Shown: positions 45,910-57,141 of the stretch, in pieces | Layout: each line of letters starts with the position of its first letter | Numbering within the stretch: position 1 is the first letter of the stretch | Assembly: GCA_949987705.1 (NCBI GenBank) | Contig: OX465283.1 | Span: 135,930,101-135,994,100, forward strand | Direction: 5' to 3' | From: Thereva unica | Lineage: Eukaryota > Arthropoda > Insecta > Diptera > Therevidae | Length of the DNA stretch: 64,000 nt | Program-made: the position numbers and the translations under genes | Notes under the pieces: generated by a model | Seen by the model: the letters and a program-made list of their open reading frames with translations, nothing else | Databases searched by the model: none | Told to the model about the DNA's origin: nothing

Positions 45910-47516
45910 TTATTTTCGCCTCGGAACTGTAGGTCTCCTTACATTAGAGGCAGATGGTCGTGCAGAAGGACCTGCTGCATTGTTTGGCCGTGCACCGCCT
46001 GCTCTTGGCGGACAAGCTGCGCCAGATGGACGTGTTGCGCCAGAAGGACGTGTTGCGCCTGAAGGACGTGCTGCGCCTGAAGGACGCGTTGCGCCAGAAG
46101 GACGTGCTGCGCCAGAAGCACCTGCTACGCCAGGACGTGTTACGCCAGAAGGACGCGTTACGCCAGAAGGACGCGTTACGCCAGAAGGACGTGTTACGCC
46201 AGGACGTGTTGCGGCAGAAGGACGTGCTGCGCCAGGACGTGTTGCGCCGGAAGGACGTGCTGCGCCAGGACGTGTTGCGCCAGGACGAGTTGCGCCAGAA
46301 GGACGAGTAGCGCCAGAAGGACGTACAGCGACAGGACGGGCTATACGTGCTGCACCAGCCGGTTGCGATGCAGCAGGAGTATGAGCAACTCCTGATCTAG
46401 GGCTCGACCTTCGTGGAGAGACAGGTGCTTCACTAGGTAGAATTGATTTTGGAGGCGAAGGGCAAATGTCAGGCGGCTGAGTAGTAACGTCAAAGGCAGA
46501 AGGGATTGGTCTCGGTGGAGCAGGTAATCTTAACCAAAGTTCAGGTGATACTGGAAAATCTAAGGGAGTAGTTTCGAATATGTCAGCATCTTCCAGCATC
46601 TCGGTAAATACATCATCATATTTCCTTCTACCCAATTGCTCTGCACCAGCAGGTGTTAACGGTGTTGTAGGAGAAGCTCTTACATATGGCTTTCGTGGTG
46701 GAGATGGTGTTCGTGGGGAAGGGCAAACCTCAGATACAGCCTCGGGAATTGGTGCTTCATATTCCTCGGTTATACAGACGTTTTCTGCAGCAGCTGGAGA
46801 TCTTCTTGTTGGTGATTTTCGCGGAGAGGGTGCTCGTGGCGAAGAGGGTATTGATCTCCGCGGAGTTGTTTGTAATGGTGGGCAAACTTCACCTTCGGCA
46901 GTTTCTCTGAAAGGAGATCTTCTTGCTGAAATGGGTGTTGTTGGAGAAATAGGAGGGGTATGGATTGACGGTGGAGAAGGTATTTTTAGCCAAAGTTCAG
47001 GTGATATTGGAAAATCTTTGGGAGCAGGTGAACCTAGAAATTCTGGGGGAGTAGTTTCCAATAAGTCAAAATCATCTGCAGCCTCGGTATATACTTGATC
47101 TTGAGGTTTACAGATATCTCCTGCAGCAGCCGACTGATCTCTACGAGGTGTTCTCCTTGGAGAGGGAGTTCGTGGAGAAGCAGTTGGTTGAGAGGGAGTT
47201 CTTGGAGAAGCAGTTCGTTGAGAGGGAGTTCGTGGAGAAGCAGTTCGTGGTGAAGTAGGCACTTCGGCACAAGGAGTTGTTGTTCTCTGCGGAGAAGCTG
47301 GTGTTCTTGGACAAGGTCCAGGCGATTGTGGAAAATCGGGAGCACTAACATTGAAAATGTCATCAGCGTCTCCAACCTCGGTAAATACTTCATCGTATCT
47401 CTTCCTACATACTGCTTCTGCAGCACCAGGTGTTAACTTAACTTTAGGAGAATATTGTGGTGATGCGGCTCTTTGCGGAGTGCATACCTTTTCAGCCTGC
47501 GGTTCTGCTGTTGGGG
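45910..47516 (-). CDS. Repeat-rich Pro/Ala/Arg protein exon (possible last exon of the charged-protein gene)
   Basis: A single open frame of 535 codons, entered from a CTACAG acceptor at 47517-47519 and ending RRPTVPRRK-stop. The N-terminal two thirds hold three diverged modules. Each has an acidic block followed by SPELWL or its relic: RYDEVFTEVGDADDIFNV, QVYTEAADDFDLLETTPPEF...SPELWLKIPSPP and KYDDVFTEMLEDADIFETTP...SPELWLRLPAPP. They are separated by SPRTPSP-type proline/serine linkers. The last third is (RPSGAT)n/(RPGAA)n, made of 18-bp units (45990-46330). It is probably disordered. It needs one base from the previous exon, whereas exon 8 of the upstream gene (51787) ends in phase 0. So either an exon is missing or this belongs to another transcript. 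Low-complexity composition and antisense open frames mean similarity searches will be noisy. Confidence 0.55.
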
Positions 47517-47712
47517 CTGTAGGAAAAATTAGATTTTTACATTGTAATTACTTAAATCATATTGAGGTAGTGGCAGTTAATGTACGAATTGGTTGTTTAA
47601 CTAATTTATTTTTTTGGACAGCGGTTCCTGGTGGATGGGCGACTGGCAATCTAGATTTAACAAATTTGGACGATTGTGAAGCTGTGGGTCAGTAGTAGCA
47701 GCTAGCAGATAT

Positions 47713-47809
47713 TGGCCCCTGTGCTGAATGTCGAGTCGTGATTTGTGACAAATTTTTGAGTTGAAGAAAGTGACGTTTTAATCGAATTACGATTTTCAGC
47801 ATAGTGGCC
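47713..47809. mobile_element. Short MITE G (copy 1 of 3 in this cluster)
   Basis: Starts GGCCCCTGTGCTGAATGTCG and ends CGATTTTCAGCATAGTGGCC, its imperfect mirror. About 97 bp. The same family is seen at 47837-47901, 48812-48897, 13346-13442, 13473-13556 and, truncated, about 18473. Confidence 0.75.
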
Positions 47810-47836
47810 TAGAGTGGAAGTGCTAAGTGCGAGTTT

Positions 47837-47901
47837 AGCCCCCTATGCTGAAAGTTCAAAAAACTTGTCACAAATCACGACACGACATTCAGCACAGGGG
47901 T
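47837..47901. mobile_element. Short MITE G (copy 2)
   Basis: GCCCCCTATGCTGAAAGTTC at the left and CGACATTCAGCACAGGGGTC at the right form the same terminal repeats as copy 1. About 65 bp, with the interior partly deleted. Confidence 0.7.
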
Positions 47902-48048
47902 CATTGTATTATCCACATATTTTGCTATTTTCTGATTGCTCTGTTTGATTTAATTAGAGCAGGTCCTGCTATCTGCAGTACTGCAACAGAAGAATCGGTT
48001 AATGTCTTGCTGATTAAGCTGCATTGGTTACCGGATAGACTATATCCA

Positions 48049-48382
48049 GGGGCCGTATTTGGTTTCTCGACTCGATGGATCGACTCGACAAAAAAAGCTT
48101 CTCGATTTTCTTTAAGTTTCATATTTGGTTTCACGACCAAATCGACAGCTAAGCGCAGCCATACAAAACCATCAAACTGGGTGGTATTACTCCAAGGCAG
48201 CAAATCACGTATATTTAATTAAATTAGAAATTGTTAAAAGTTTATTGCATGCATAAATTGAGCTTTTTAATAATCGTCAAACGTCTTTATCGACACGTAA
48301 AGAGACGATATCGTGTCGCCGAATGCCAATTTTTATTTATCGACAGACGACAATGTCGACTCGAGAAACCAAATACGGCCCC
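48049..48382. mobile_element. MITE with GGGGCCGTATTTGGTTTCTCG ends
   Basis: GGGGCCGTATTTGGTTTCTC at 48049 is mirrored by GAGAAACCAAATACGGCCCC ending at 48382. CAG flanks both sides. TCGACTCGA-type motifs recur inward (TCGACTCGATGGATCGACTC on the left, AATGTCGACTCGAGAAACC on the right). 334 bp, non-coding. Confidence 0.8.
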
Positions 48383-48811
48383 AGGTCTCGCTGATGGTGT
48401 ACTGATTAATAGCTTTTCTGCAAGTAAGGCAGGAGCTGGCGCAGTCACCCTCTTATTCGTCGTCGGTCTCGTTGTTTTGCTGAACTTGTTTGTTTGTTGA
48501 CTGGATTGTTCGTTGAGTTCGCGTGATGTTTGAGTTTGAACAAGTCTTGTTGATCGTGGTGTCGCAACATGTTATAGAAAATTTGGGTTTTTAATTATCG
48601 CAGAACAAGTTCTGTTTGGTCACGGATCTTGTTTATCCTGTCATCTCGTAACATCTAATTAGGACCTTTCTTGGTTTCTTACTTGGTGCAAAAGATTCAA
48701 CTTTGGCTCTGGTTTTTTACTTGGCACAGAATCCATTGAGCATGATCTAGGAATAGGTATTGCTGTATTTATTCTCGATAACCATCAACACAACTTAGCA
48801 CTTCCCGCTAT

Positions 48812-48897
48812 GCCCCTGTGCTGAATGTCGTAATTCGTCACATTCTTAAAGTCAATGAGTTGTCACGCCACGCGACCCGACCTTCAGCACAGCGGCC
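48812..48897. mobile_element. Short MITE G (copy 3)
   Basis: GCCCCTGTGCTGAATGTCG at the left and CGACCTTCAGCACAGCGGCC at the right. About 86 bp, same family as 47713-47809. Confidence 0.75.
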
Positions 48898-48929
48898 TAA
48901 GTCTCTGCCTTGCCAATATATATGTCGCA

Positions 48930-50165
48930 ATAGAATTTGAGGGAACAGAGATGCTAGTAAATCGGCCTTGGATTTTCTTATCGTATATGAAGGAAAGAGT
49001 TGCGGATGTCGTGAAATTCTTCTTGATGGAACTGATCAGCAGGACCAGAAGTTTTTGCTACCACCGCTTGCACTAATGAGCTTGCATCTCAGCTTGTTGT
49101 CAAATGAGGTTTTGACTTTCCTGATGATGAACTTGCAGGAATTTCTTACTTTATATATACTCTCGCCGGAGCGATTCTGTCGGAGAATTCTTGTAAACTC
49201 TGAAGGCGCCTTCTTTAGTTTTGATTGCGTTTGTGCATTTCCGATTAAACCATCTGTTCTGCCTTGGCTTCATAGATGGGGAATGAACAAATGCATTCAT
49301 GCTGTATGATCCTGGTGATACAGATAGCGGCAGATATCTTTGTTTAGGAAATACCGGTCAGTCAGCAGATTGGAAAAAATTGGTAAGCCCGAATCAATTG
49401 ACCTTCTTATAAGGCCACACAGTTCTCTTGGCTTTATGGAAAGTTAGCGCTGATTATGCAGGGGTCGAAATTTCCAAGAGGTGAATACACTTCTACGGAA
49501 TATAGCGTCGGATGAGAAGTAAGAAATAGGTCAAGGGGATGGGCTTCTTAACCAGCGACTGCGGGAACTTTCGTGGGATGATCAGCAATTCGATGTAAAT
49601 TATTGGTGTCTGCAAAGAGCTCTACGTCTTTGCCAGAAACACTGGTGCTATTTGAGTATGTAAGCCAGTTTAGATTGCGAACATTGAAATCACCTGAAAC
49701 AATGATTTCACATTCAAGATTGGATGACAAAAATCCCGAGATTTGTTCGGAAACAGCATCAAACGATGAATATGAGGCTTCGTTACAAGACTTCTGTATA
49801 GGAAGCAGAAAAATATGTCGTGGTTTCTGAAGATGATTTTAATCCAGCGGTAGTTAAAATCAGAAAACGTGCTATTATTTATTTTATGGTAAGCCACGTC
49901 ATCCCTTATATAAATGGCAATACCCCTATGGGGTGAAAGATTGTACACTTAAGTATATCCTGACACCTGATAATGACCTAGGTCAGTATCAAGTGATATT
50001 TGGGTTTCACTAAGTGCGAAAATTGGAGGTTTAAAATTCGATGAGTGGCACTCTACAAAAAAATTGGCATGATATCCACGCACGTTACAAAAGTCAACAC
50101 AAAACTGAGACCTGTAACGGTGGACTTCGCCTAAAACACACACGTGCAGCAGTTGGACGGACGGA
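48930..50165 (-). mobile_element. LINE family B, 5' half (endonuclease and linker)
   Basis: Minus strand from 50165 down: CVDFCNVRGYHANFF, FALSETQISLDTDLGHYQVS and HRGIAIYIRDDVAYHKI (APE endonuclease N-terminal half), then EIIVSGDFNVRNLNWLTYSN and FADTNNLHRIADHPTKVP (49710-49560, endonuclease core). The linker CKFIIRKVKTSFDNKLRCKL and GGSKNFWSC follow (about 49140-49040). Stops and frame changes throughout; the RT is missing. It lies directly downstream, on the minus strand, of the decayed coding remnant at 50166-50728. Confidence 0.75.
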
Positions 50166-51629
50166 CGGACGTCCATTTCATCGTTTAAGAAATTGGGATT
50201 AAACGAAATTGGATATTCAGAAATAAATTGAATAATCAGGATCTTCTGAGTAAATTTTTTCGGGTTCTGGAAGATTTTCTGTTTCTAAAGGGCATACATT
50301 AGGCTTGTAACTGTTTTGCAAACGGATCGTTGTCCAATTGTTGATCCATCGGTAGAGGATGGTTACGAGCAGCAAGCATTCTTCTTACTAATTTGACTTC
50401 ACTTGCATCCTTAGCATTTTGAAATTGTTGTGTAACTTATTCAGCTGTTCATATAATATTTCTAGGGTCTTTTTCTTCTAGTCTTCAATTTGAATATCTC
50501 GAGCAGAAGGTTCCATCATATGGAGGAGTATGATCCAACGCCTTTAGTGTATCGTCAAAAATTAGCTCTTCTTCGAAAATATCGTCTGTGCACAGATTTG
50601 GTCTGTCCCCAAGAAGTTATCAGTAATCATTTCTTCTTCTTATAACATTTTTTCCTTTTCCAAATCTACTAAAGGAGGACATTAATGCCAACTATTTCAT
50701 CTTCGTCAAATAAATCAGAAATGGGTGTATCGCATTGACTTCTTCTTCTTTCTTCTTTGATCCGTTAGCTGGCGGTCCGAGCGGGACGTCCTCACAAAGT
50801 ACACGCTGCTGTCGGTGCCGCTGGGTCTCGAGCTCCATTCACGATTTGTTTCTATTCTTGACGATTTTCGGCGATGTCTCGAGCCTCGGATAACTGATAA
50901 TCGTTGATTCTTTAAATGGTCCTCGATATTCTTTAGCCAGGTTTTCTTCGGTGCCGATTGCTGAATTCTCCAGTCTGCCGGACGGTCGAGCCAGAGAAGT
51001 TTCCGTGGCAAGTGGTTATCATTCATTCGGCAAACACGCCTAAATCACCGTAGTCGACGTTTTTGTATTTCTTCTTCGATCAGTGTAAATTGATCGCATC
51101 TTTGTCTGACTGTTGAAGGGGATCGCGGAGTGAGACACCGCGAATTTGACTCAAGCATCGCACTTGGAAGACCTCGAGCTTGTTGACGTCCGGCTTGAGC
51201 AGTGTCCACGTTTTCGATCCATAAAGAAGAATCGGAAGGATCAACGATCGGTAAAGGCGTACTTTCATTTTGATGGTAATATTTATTCGGTTCCATAAGC
51301 ACCAATTGAGCGAGGCGAATGTTGCTGTTCTCTGGCCGATGTGGCTGTGAACGTTGCCCGTCGATTCCACTTTCTTTTCTTCAACCGCTGATTCCAAATA
51401 TTTGGATATTGGAACCTGCTCGGTTTGGCTTCCGTCGAGGTGAACACTGGCTTTCGATCTGTCCATTGTGATGAAATGATGGAATCGCATTGTCTAAGAA
51501 TGGTGACGTTTCCTGATTCATTGGAAAATTCTTGATAAATAAATCCTTCAAATATGTGTTTAGACCGGATCAATTTCAATTGGAATTGACTCGATATTTA
51601 TACGAGAAAACTCAGCCTATTAATTTGAT
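50166..51629 (-). pseudogene. Decayed coding remnant split by LINE C
   Basis: Minus strand, two blocks: 51629-51484 and 50737-50166. The first reads SRINIESIPIEIDPV, frame change, KHIFEGFIYQEFSNESGN and VTILRQCD. Without the LINE at 50738-51483 it runs directly into TPISDLFDEDEIVGINV. Further frame-changed pieces are VDLEKEKM, EEEMITDNFLGTDQICA, DDIFEEELIFDDTLKALDHT, NKLHNNFKMLRMQVKSN and RRMLAARNHPLPMDQQLDND. It has protein-like composition but at least five frame changes or stops. Lying between exon 8 and the repeat-rich exon, it may be former exons of that gene. I do not recognise the family. Confidence 0.5.
50738..51483 (-). mobile_element. LINE family C, 5'-truncated copy with 9-bp target duplication
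   Basis: The minus strand carries DRSKASVHLDGSQTEQV, KYLESAVEEKKVESTGNVH, LYRSLILPILLYGSKTWTLL, LEVFQVRCLSQIRGV and IEEEIQKRRLR, then CRMNDNHLPRKLLWLDRPAD and KKTWLKNIEDHLKNQ. ATCGCATTG flanks both sides (50729-50737 and 51484-51492). It begins in the RT thumb and runs to the family 3' end (TTTGATCCGTTAGCTGGCGG). Apart from truncation it is better preserved than the other copies. Confidence 0.88.
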
Positions 51630-51633
51630 TTAA

Positions 51634-51787
51634 GGTACGATTCCGTACAAGGTAGCAGAATGCAAACCGCAGGCGACACTACTGTATGATAAAATCACCA
51701 AATGTCGTCTGCTGTTTGCGTTTTTATCACACAAACCAATAGTGTCGCTTGCGGTTTGCAGCCTGCCGCCTTGTTCGGAGTCGTACC
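51634..51787. mobile_element. 154-bp MITE (TTAA duplication) at an exon end
   Basis: Starts GGTACGATTCCGTACAAGGT and ends with the mirror, GCCTTGTTCGGAGTCGTACC. AATGCAAACCGCAGGCGACA and its mirror lie further in. TTAA flanks both sides (51630-51633 and 51788-51791). On the minus strand its first bases are G-GTACGA, directly after the coding sequence DRLK of the charged-protein gene. Confidence 0.9.
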
Positions 51788-54700
51788 TTAAGACGATCTA
51801 ACATTTGCCGTTCTATTTCATTAATACAAGTTTGTCGATTTGCTTTAGCTGCCCTATCCACACTTTCGAACGATTCTATAAGAGCTAATAAACCGTATTC
51901 ATCTGCCGCTACCCCAGATTCTTCGCGTTCATCTAAAATACCTTTAGTTGGAGCCTTTGCGGGTGTACCCGGCTTTTGGGACCGAGGCAGAGTCTGCTTA
52001 CTAAGTCTGGCCACTGCAACAAAATTTATATTTAAACAAAAGAATCCCAAGATATTGAGAAAAGATACATTCTGACTTCTTTAGCGATTTAGCTGACACC
52101 TTCTTTTCAGGACCTTTCTTGTCATCCATTTTTCCTTTCTTTCCTTTTCCTCTAACGGCTGGATTAAAACAAACAAAAGATTGAAAATAAACTTTCTGAT
52201 AGGAGAATTTCTTTCACCTTTCTTTCTTGCTTGTTCTTTTTCTTCTTCTTCTTTCTTTAAGGCCTCTGTTCTCTCGGCTAGATTAAAACAAAAAAGGATT
52301 AAAAATAAGCTTTCTTCTGATAGAGGATTTTCCTTACCTCTTTTCTTTTCGATTTTTTCTCTGCGGGCAGCTAACTTATCTCGTAATGCTGCTGGCATTC
52401 GTGAAAGCATTTCTTCTTTCTCCTTCTCCAATTCCTTCCTTCGAGCTTCTGCAGCTGCTTCTTTTTCTTCAGCTTCGTCAAGGTCTGATTTATCTTGTAA
52501 GGCATTCTTCCACTTTTGCTTCTTAACCAATCTAACAAATTAGAATTTTGTAATTTGTTTACATGCATATGTTTTGACATACTTTTTTGGTCCTTTTTTA
52601 ATTTTAACTTTTTCGACATGTGGAGACTTGACTTTCTCAGATTCGGGCCTTAAAAGAAATGGATAAAATTGGTTTATACTTAAGTTACAAATTAATCCTA
52701 CATTATTCCCTTTTCGATTTGAATTTCGTCCTTATTTACTACTCCGGCATCGATTGCCTTATCCAATAGTTCTGTGTTGAGTTCTGCTGCAGGCGGATTT
52801 TCATCTTTGAATGCTTCCTTTATTTTACCAGATCTAGAAAATATTTTATTATTTATGTGAGATAGTGAAATTTTAATATAAGGACATTAGAAATAATTCT
52901 TTAAAAAAAAACATTGCACAAGAAGATGCAATGATGCGAAACTACTGCATAATGGCATTTTATAAATTATGTAAAAGTTTTGCCCTTACGTTTCTCTATG
53001 TTCACTGTATTGGAAGCCATTATAAGTAAGGATGTTACGAATGTTCGCATTCGCATTATTTTAAACATTCGCATCAAACAATGCAAATATTTTGCGAATG
53101 CGAATATGTGTAGTGAAATACGACAAATTCGCAGATCTGGCTCTCACATATCGATATTCACCGATCAGGGTTCCGAGTGAGTAATTGTTCAGTGCAGCCG
53201 GTCTTATATATGAACCCCTTAAGCCCCCATTCACATCAAGGCTAGGTCGGTCTTACTCAGGGATGAGAACTAGAGGCGTCCGCCTGACAAGCCGTGCACT
53301 GGTGGTAATCCCATGATTCCCTACCTACAGACAGGCGAAGTCGACAGTTTAGGTAGCATAGCATAAAGATTTATATCAGTTTTCTTTCACTTTCCATCCA
53401 TTTGACGGCCGGGGAGTAGGGGTTATACTTGGCCTCAAGGCGAGAAACCTTCAGGCTTTGACCTGCCGCTGGCCTCCATGTGAATGGGGGGCCTTTAGAA
53501 ATCGCATAATGGGCAAAAGAGTGGCTGCTGGGCAAAAGAGTGCTTTTTCTGAAGTATAATATGCTTAAACTTTGACTATTAAATACGATACATTCGAATT
53601 ACTGTAAATAACACTGGTCTCTAATATTTTTTCATATCTTATTGTAAGTAATGAAAAAAATGAGCCCTTAATTTCATTAATTTTTTTTAATGTTACTCTT
53701 AAACATTTAGGTCATGAGCTATTGAGCCATCTAGTTAATAGATCTGCGACAATCAGAGGTAGTGCTGGAGCTGTTTGTTCAAGAGCGCAGGGCTTTCAGA
53801 ACCGCCTGACTCCAATAGTGAGAATCTGAGAAGATGTAGACAGTCTATTTCCTATCGCCTTGCTGGTTGATTAACATAACAGCCTCTCTTGTATGGCTAG
53901 AACCTCTGCCTGGTATATACTGCAGTGATTAGGTAGTCGGAAGGAGACTTCAATCCTAAGCTTTGGGGAAAATACTTCTCCCACCCGACCGTCGAGCTTA
54001 GAGCCATCAGTAAAAAAGTTTATGGCAGCCTAAAACTGGGTAGTCTATTTCCTCATTCCCGACGTGAAAGGATGTGCACTCCGTAGTTTCTCGTGAAGGT
54101 AATCTCGGGTATGCAGAGGTCGGTTTTTGTGGGGATAGTAACAGAGTTCAGCATCTTCGTGTGCCCTCCCCTGATTCCAATCCAAAAACCAGATTCTTTT
54201 ATTCTAAGGGCTGCGATGGTTGCGTTTTCCTTGCCACAAGATTTAAAGGAGAGAGGTATAACACAACATTTAGGGCATCTGTAGCGAAATACTCCTGTTA
54301 TGCATAACTCCGCACATCTTTGTACTTTCTGTAGTTTGCTTAGCACGCTGGACTTACTTAAGGTTGGCCACCATACTAAGATCCCGTATAGGAGTATAAG
54401 GCGGACGATGGCTGTGTGGATCCATTGCAATATATTAGGGGAGAAGCTCCACTTCTTCCCAAAAGTTTTTTTTTGCAAGCGAAAACGCTATGCTCGCTTT
54501 CTTAATGTGTCTTCTGTGTTTTCATTCCAGAGTAGCGTTTTGTCCAGAACTACTCCCACTTACCTTACCACCGCCCCTTACAACCCATTCAATTTTATGT
54601 TATGGTGCGTTCATACTACGCGGACTTAGCTCATACGCGCTTTTGCCGGCAAAGTAGTAGTACGTATACGTAGTACAAAGAGTGATTGGTTTTTCTATAT

Positions 54701-57141
54701 TAAAAAAAGGTTATGTGTCGGGCCTGGCTATGGCCTGCTTCACGAATGATGGAGCCAATTAGCTTGACTGTTGTAAATATTTCGACAAAATATGCATCAC
54801 ATAATGAAAAACTTATTTCGGTCAGACAGGACAGTCATGTAAAATTAGCGTGGCATTGTGCTAATCTTATTTTTTCTTTAAATGAAAGGGATTAACAAGG
54901 CTGTACATACCAATGTAATATGATTTCCTCATGTGTCGAGGAGGATTTGATGAGAAAAAGACATTAAACCAGGTGTAAGGCTTTGGATATCTCCAAGGCT
55001 TTTGATAGATTATGGCACTCAGCCTTTTTAGCTAAACTCGAAGCGATTGGAATTGACTCACTTCTGTATAAGTCGGTTCAGAGTTTCCTTTCCGGCCGTT
55101 CCATTAAGGTAGTATTGGATGGCGTCAAATCTGAATCTCACCCCATCTCTGCTTTCTCATCTTTATAAATGACCTACTTTCAATCCCCTCTAATCCGCTT
55201 CTCAGCTTCGTTGATGACGGTACTCTACGTTACTCGTACAGCTTCGATACAAGACCCATGCCTCATGCCAGATCCTGTCTTGATGATCGTGAACTAATGT
55301 CCAACTCTATTAATAACGTCATTGATCTCATTCTAGAGTGGGGAAGCAACAATCGTCTTGAATTAAACCCCACCAAAACCAAGTACTGCCTTATTTCAAA
55401 AAAAAAGATCAACACCTCTCCATCCTTGAGAGTGGGCAAAGTTGACTTGCGATGGAATAACCACATATTTCAAATCGACAAACAAGCATCCCAGTGCATG
55501 GGATTTCTTAAGAGGTGCAAGTTCCTCCTCCAGCCATCGGCCCGTGGTTATTTATAAATCCTACATTCGGCCTCTCCTCGAATACAACTCCCTCGTTTGG
55601 GCGGTGCTCCAATAACCTTGGCATGGTAAGATAAGAAAGGGCCCTTAAATTAATTGATGACGATACCGCTTGCTCCACCATCGAATCCTGAGCCACCGTA
55701 GGAATGTAGCAGCACTGAAAGATTTTATCGTTACTATCATAGTGACTGTTCCTCCGAATTAAACGCTCTCCTGCCTCCACGGCAATCTTGTACCCGACAC
55801 CAGATTTGCCCACTCGCCTCATTCCCTCAACCTGCAACGCTCCCTATCACTCACTCAACAAGATATGAATTCGTTTGTAAATAGAACAACTCGATTGCGG
55901 AATAATCTCTTGCAGTCAGTATTTCCGAGCTCCTATAACATCCAAGAGTTCAAACGCAGGGTTCATCACCACCTTCTTCTATACCCCCCCCCCCCCCCCT
56001 TAGTACAGTGGGGTGGTGGCACTGTACTAAGCTTACTGCAACACATTGAAAATGACAAACGACATGACGGACCAGCAGTACAAAGGATAACTCCTGAGCT
56101 TAGCACTACCACATAAAAAAGCAATATGTCATACTTGTATTGCCTATTAGGAAGTTATTAATCAAATGATCAAATATATGTACTTACTTCTCAATCATAG
56201 ACACATCAACAAACTCGGTAGCTTGCTTCTCGATATTTTCAGCGTACTGTTTGCTGGCTTCTTTTTGAACCTTCACTTTCTCCTTTGCTGCTTCATTTAG
56301 GTTTTGTGCTATGGCACTAACTTCAGGTTGATGTACCTTTGCCAAATTTAACATCCCAGGTGGTACTAGGGACGAATTCAAATTATCCCACTTGAGAAAG
56401 TCTTCAGGCGAAAATGCATAATAAAAATGCATTCCGAAAACTGGTATATCTTGATATGCTGTGAACTCGGTGAGATCACCAGACATTTCATAAGATATAT
56501 CTGGTTCACCTATTCGTCGCTCTTCGCTTCGCACTAGAAGCTCTGCTATAGCTTCAGGCTGATAAGCCCATGCGGTTTCTAAAAACTTGGATTGGACTTC
56601 AATTCCTTCTGCGAATGGGCCAACTAACTTTCCCCTTTGGAGACACATTAACAAAATTTGTAATGCGTGGTGCTTAACCTTCAGTACAGCTGGGTCCTTA
56701 GCTTCGCTCAAATTTTTAAGCCATTTCAAAGCCTTTGCACGTTCTGAAATTAAATGAATTAATAAATCTTTGTTCTTCTGCTGGAAATATTTGTTTTTCT
56801 TCAAATTAATATTTATTATTCGTAAAGCGATCTCTTCAAATCTCAATATTGCACTTATCTTAACGCAATAAGAGGGGCAACAAAACTATTTTTATAGGAA
56901 CACACTCTTTCATATTCGCAACTACTGACAGGTACAGTTTTCTCATTTTTAGGATTTCTTTTATAGACTATTCGAAACTCAACAATGAATCCTCGTAGCA
57001 CAATTAACCAGAAAGTAAGAAAGACATTTTAAATAATACTGTGGTAAGGAGGCTCTTACCAACTTCATCTGGAAGCTGAAAAGCATATTTCTTAGCAATC
57101 TTCATAAGAAGATTAAATTGATCTTCGTCAATGTTCTCCAT
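51787..57141 (-). CDS. Charged/coiled-coil protein, DUF4485-like N-terminus
   Basis: Eight exons on the minus strand, all GT-AG and in phase: 57141-57060, 56743-56188, 52833-52702, 52648-52583, 52531-52338, 52277-52218, 52158-52069 and 52013-51787 (469 codons). The N-terminal region, MENIDEDQFNLLMKIAKKYA then ERAKALKWLKNLSEAKDPAV, resembles DUF4485 (helical, with a KWL motif). This is a resemblance by eye. Residues 75-210 continue with DIPVFGMHFYYAFSPEDF and LVPPGMLNLAKVHQPEV. Exons 4-7 encode a highly charged helix (EKEAAAEARRKELEKEKEEM; MPAALRDKLAARREKIEKK) and a lysine-rich linker (VRGKGKKGKMDDKKGPEKK). Exon 8 is ARLSKQTLPRSQKPGTPAKA...INEIERQMLDRLK. Function unknown; possibly cytoskeletal. 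Intron 2 (3.35 kb) holds two LINEs. The exon 8 end coincides with a MITE terminus. Confidence 0.68.
53223..53493. mobile_element. MITE with GCCCCCATTCACAT ends
   Basis: GCCCCCATTCACATCAAGGC at the left and CTCCATGTGAATGGGGGGCC at the right are inverted repeats. TTAA/TTTA flanks suggest a TTAA-type insertion. The interior (GGCGAGAAACC, TTATACTTGGCCTCAA, GACGGCCGGGGAGTAG) matches the copy at about 63110-63425. Confidence 0.7.
53750..54480 (-). mobile_element. LOA/R1-like LINE: RT C-terminus and RNase H
   Basis: Minus strand: FGKKWSFSPNILQWIHTAIV and RLILLYGILVWWPTL, then VQRCAELCITGVF (RT thumb/connector, 54460-54280), and AALRIKESGFWIGIRG. An RNase H start follows: FFTDGSKLDGRVG (about 54020-53980), LRIEVSFRLPNHCSIYQAEV and AIQERLL. 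RNase H after the RT is characteristic of the I/LOA/R1 group. The frames are broken by stops. Inside intron 2 of the charged-protein gene, same strand. Confidence 0.78.
54900..56120 (+). mobile_element. LINE family B, RT-to-3'-end copy
   Basis: ALDISKAFDRLWHSAFLAKL (about 54980-55040), [20 protein letters not shown] (55083-55140), then SFVDDGTLRYS (family FADDGTL), LDDRELMSNSINNVIDLILE and LELNPTKTKYCLISKKK. It ends [20 protein letters not shown] and FKRRVHHHLLLYPP. A run of 16 C lies at 55984-55999 near the end. The 3' end AGCAGTACAAAGGATAACTCC is at 56075-56095. The RT N-terminal half is missing and there are frame changes. Confidence 0.82.

Noticed and set aside
45954..46384. Two long plus-strand open frames (LRQKDVLRQ-type and APEGRVAPEGR-type)
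   Set aside because: They are antisense shadows of the 18-bp repeats encoding RPSGAT on the minus strand; the repeats contain no stop in several frames.
46580..47098. 173-codon plus-strand frame
   Set aside because: Antisense to the repeat-rich exon, with no similarity, splice or start context; the minus frame is longer and shows repeated protein modules.
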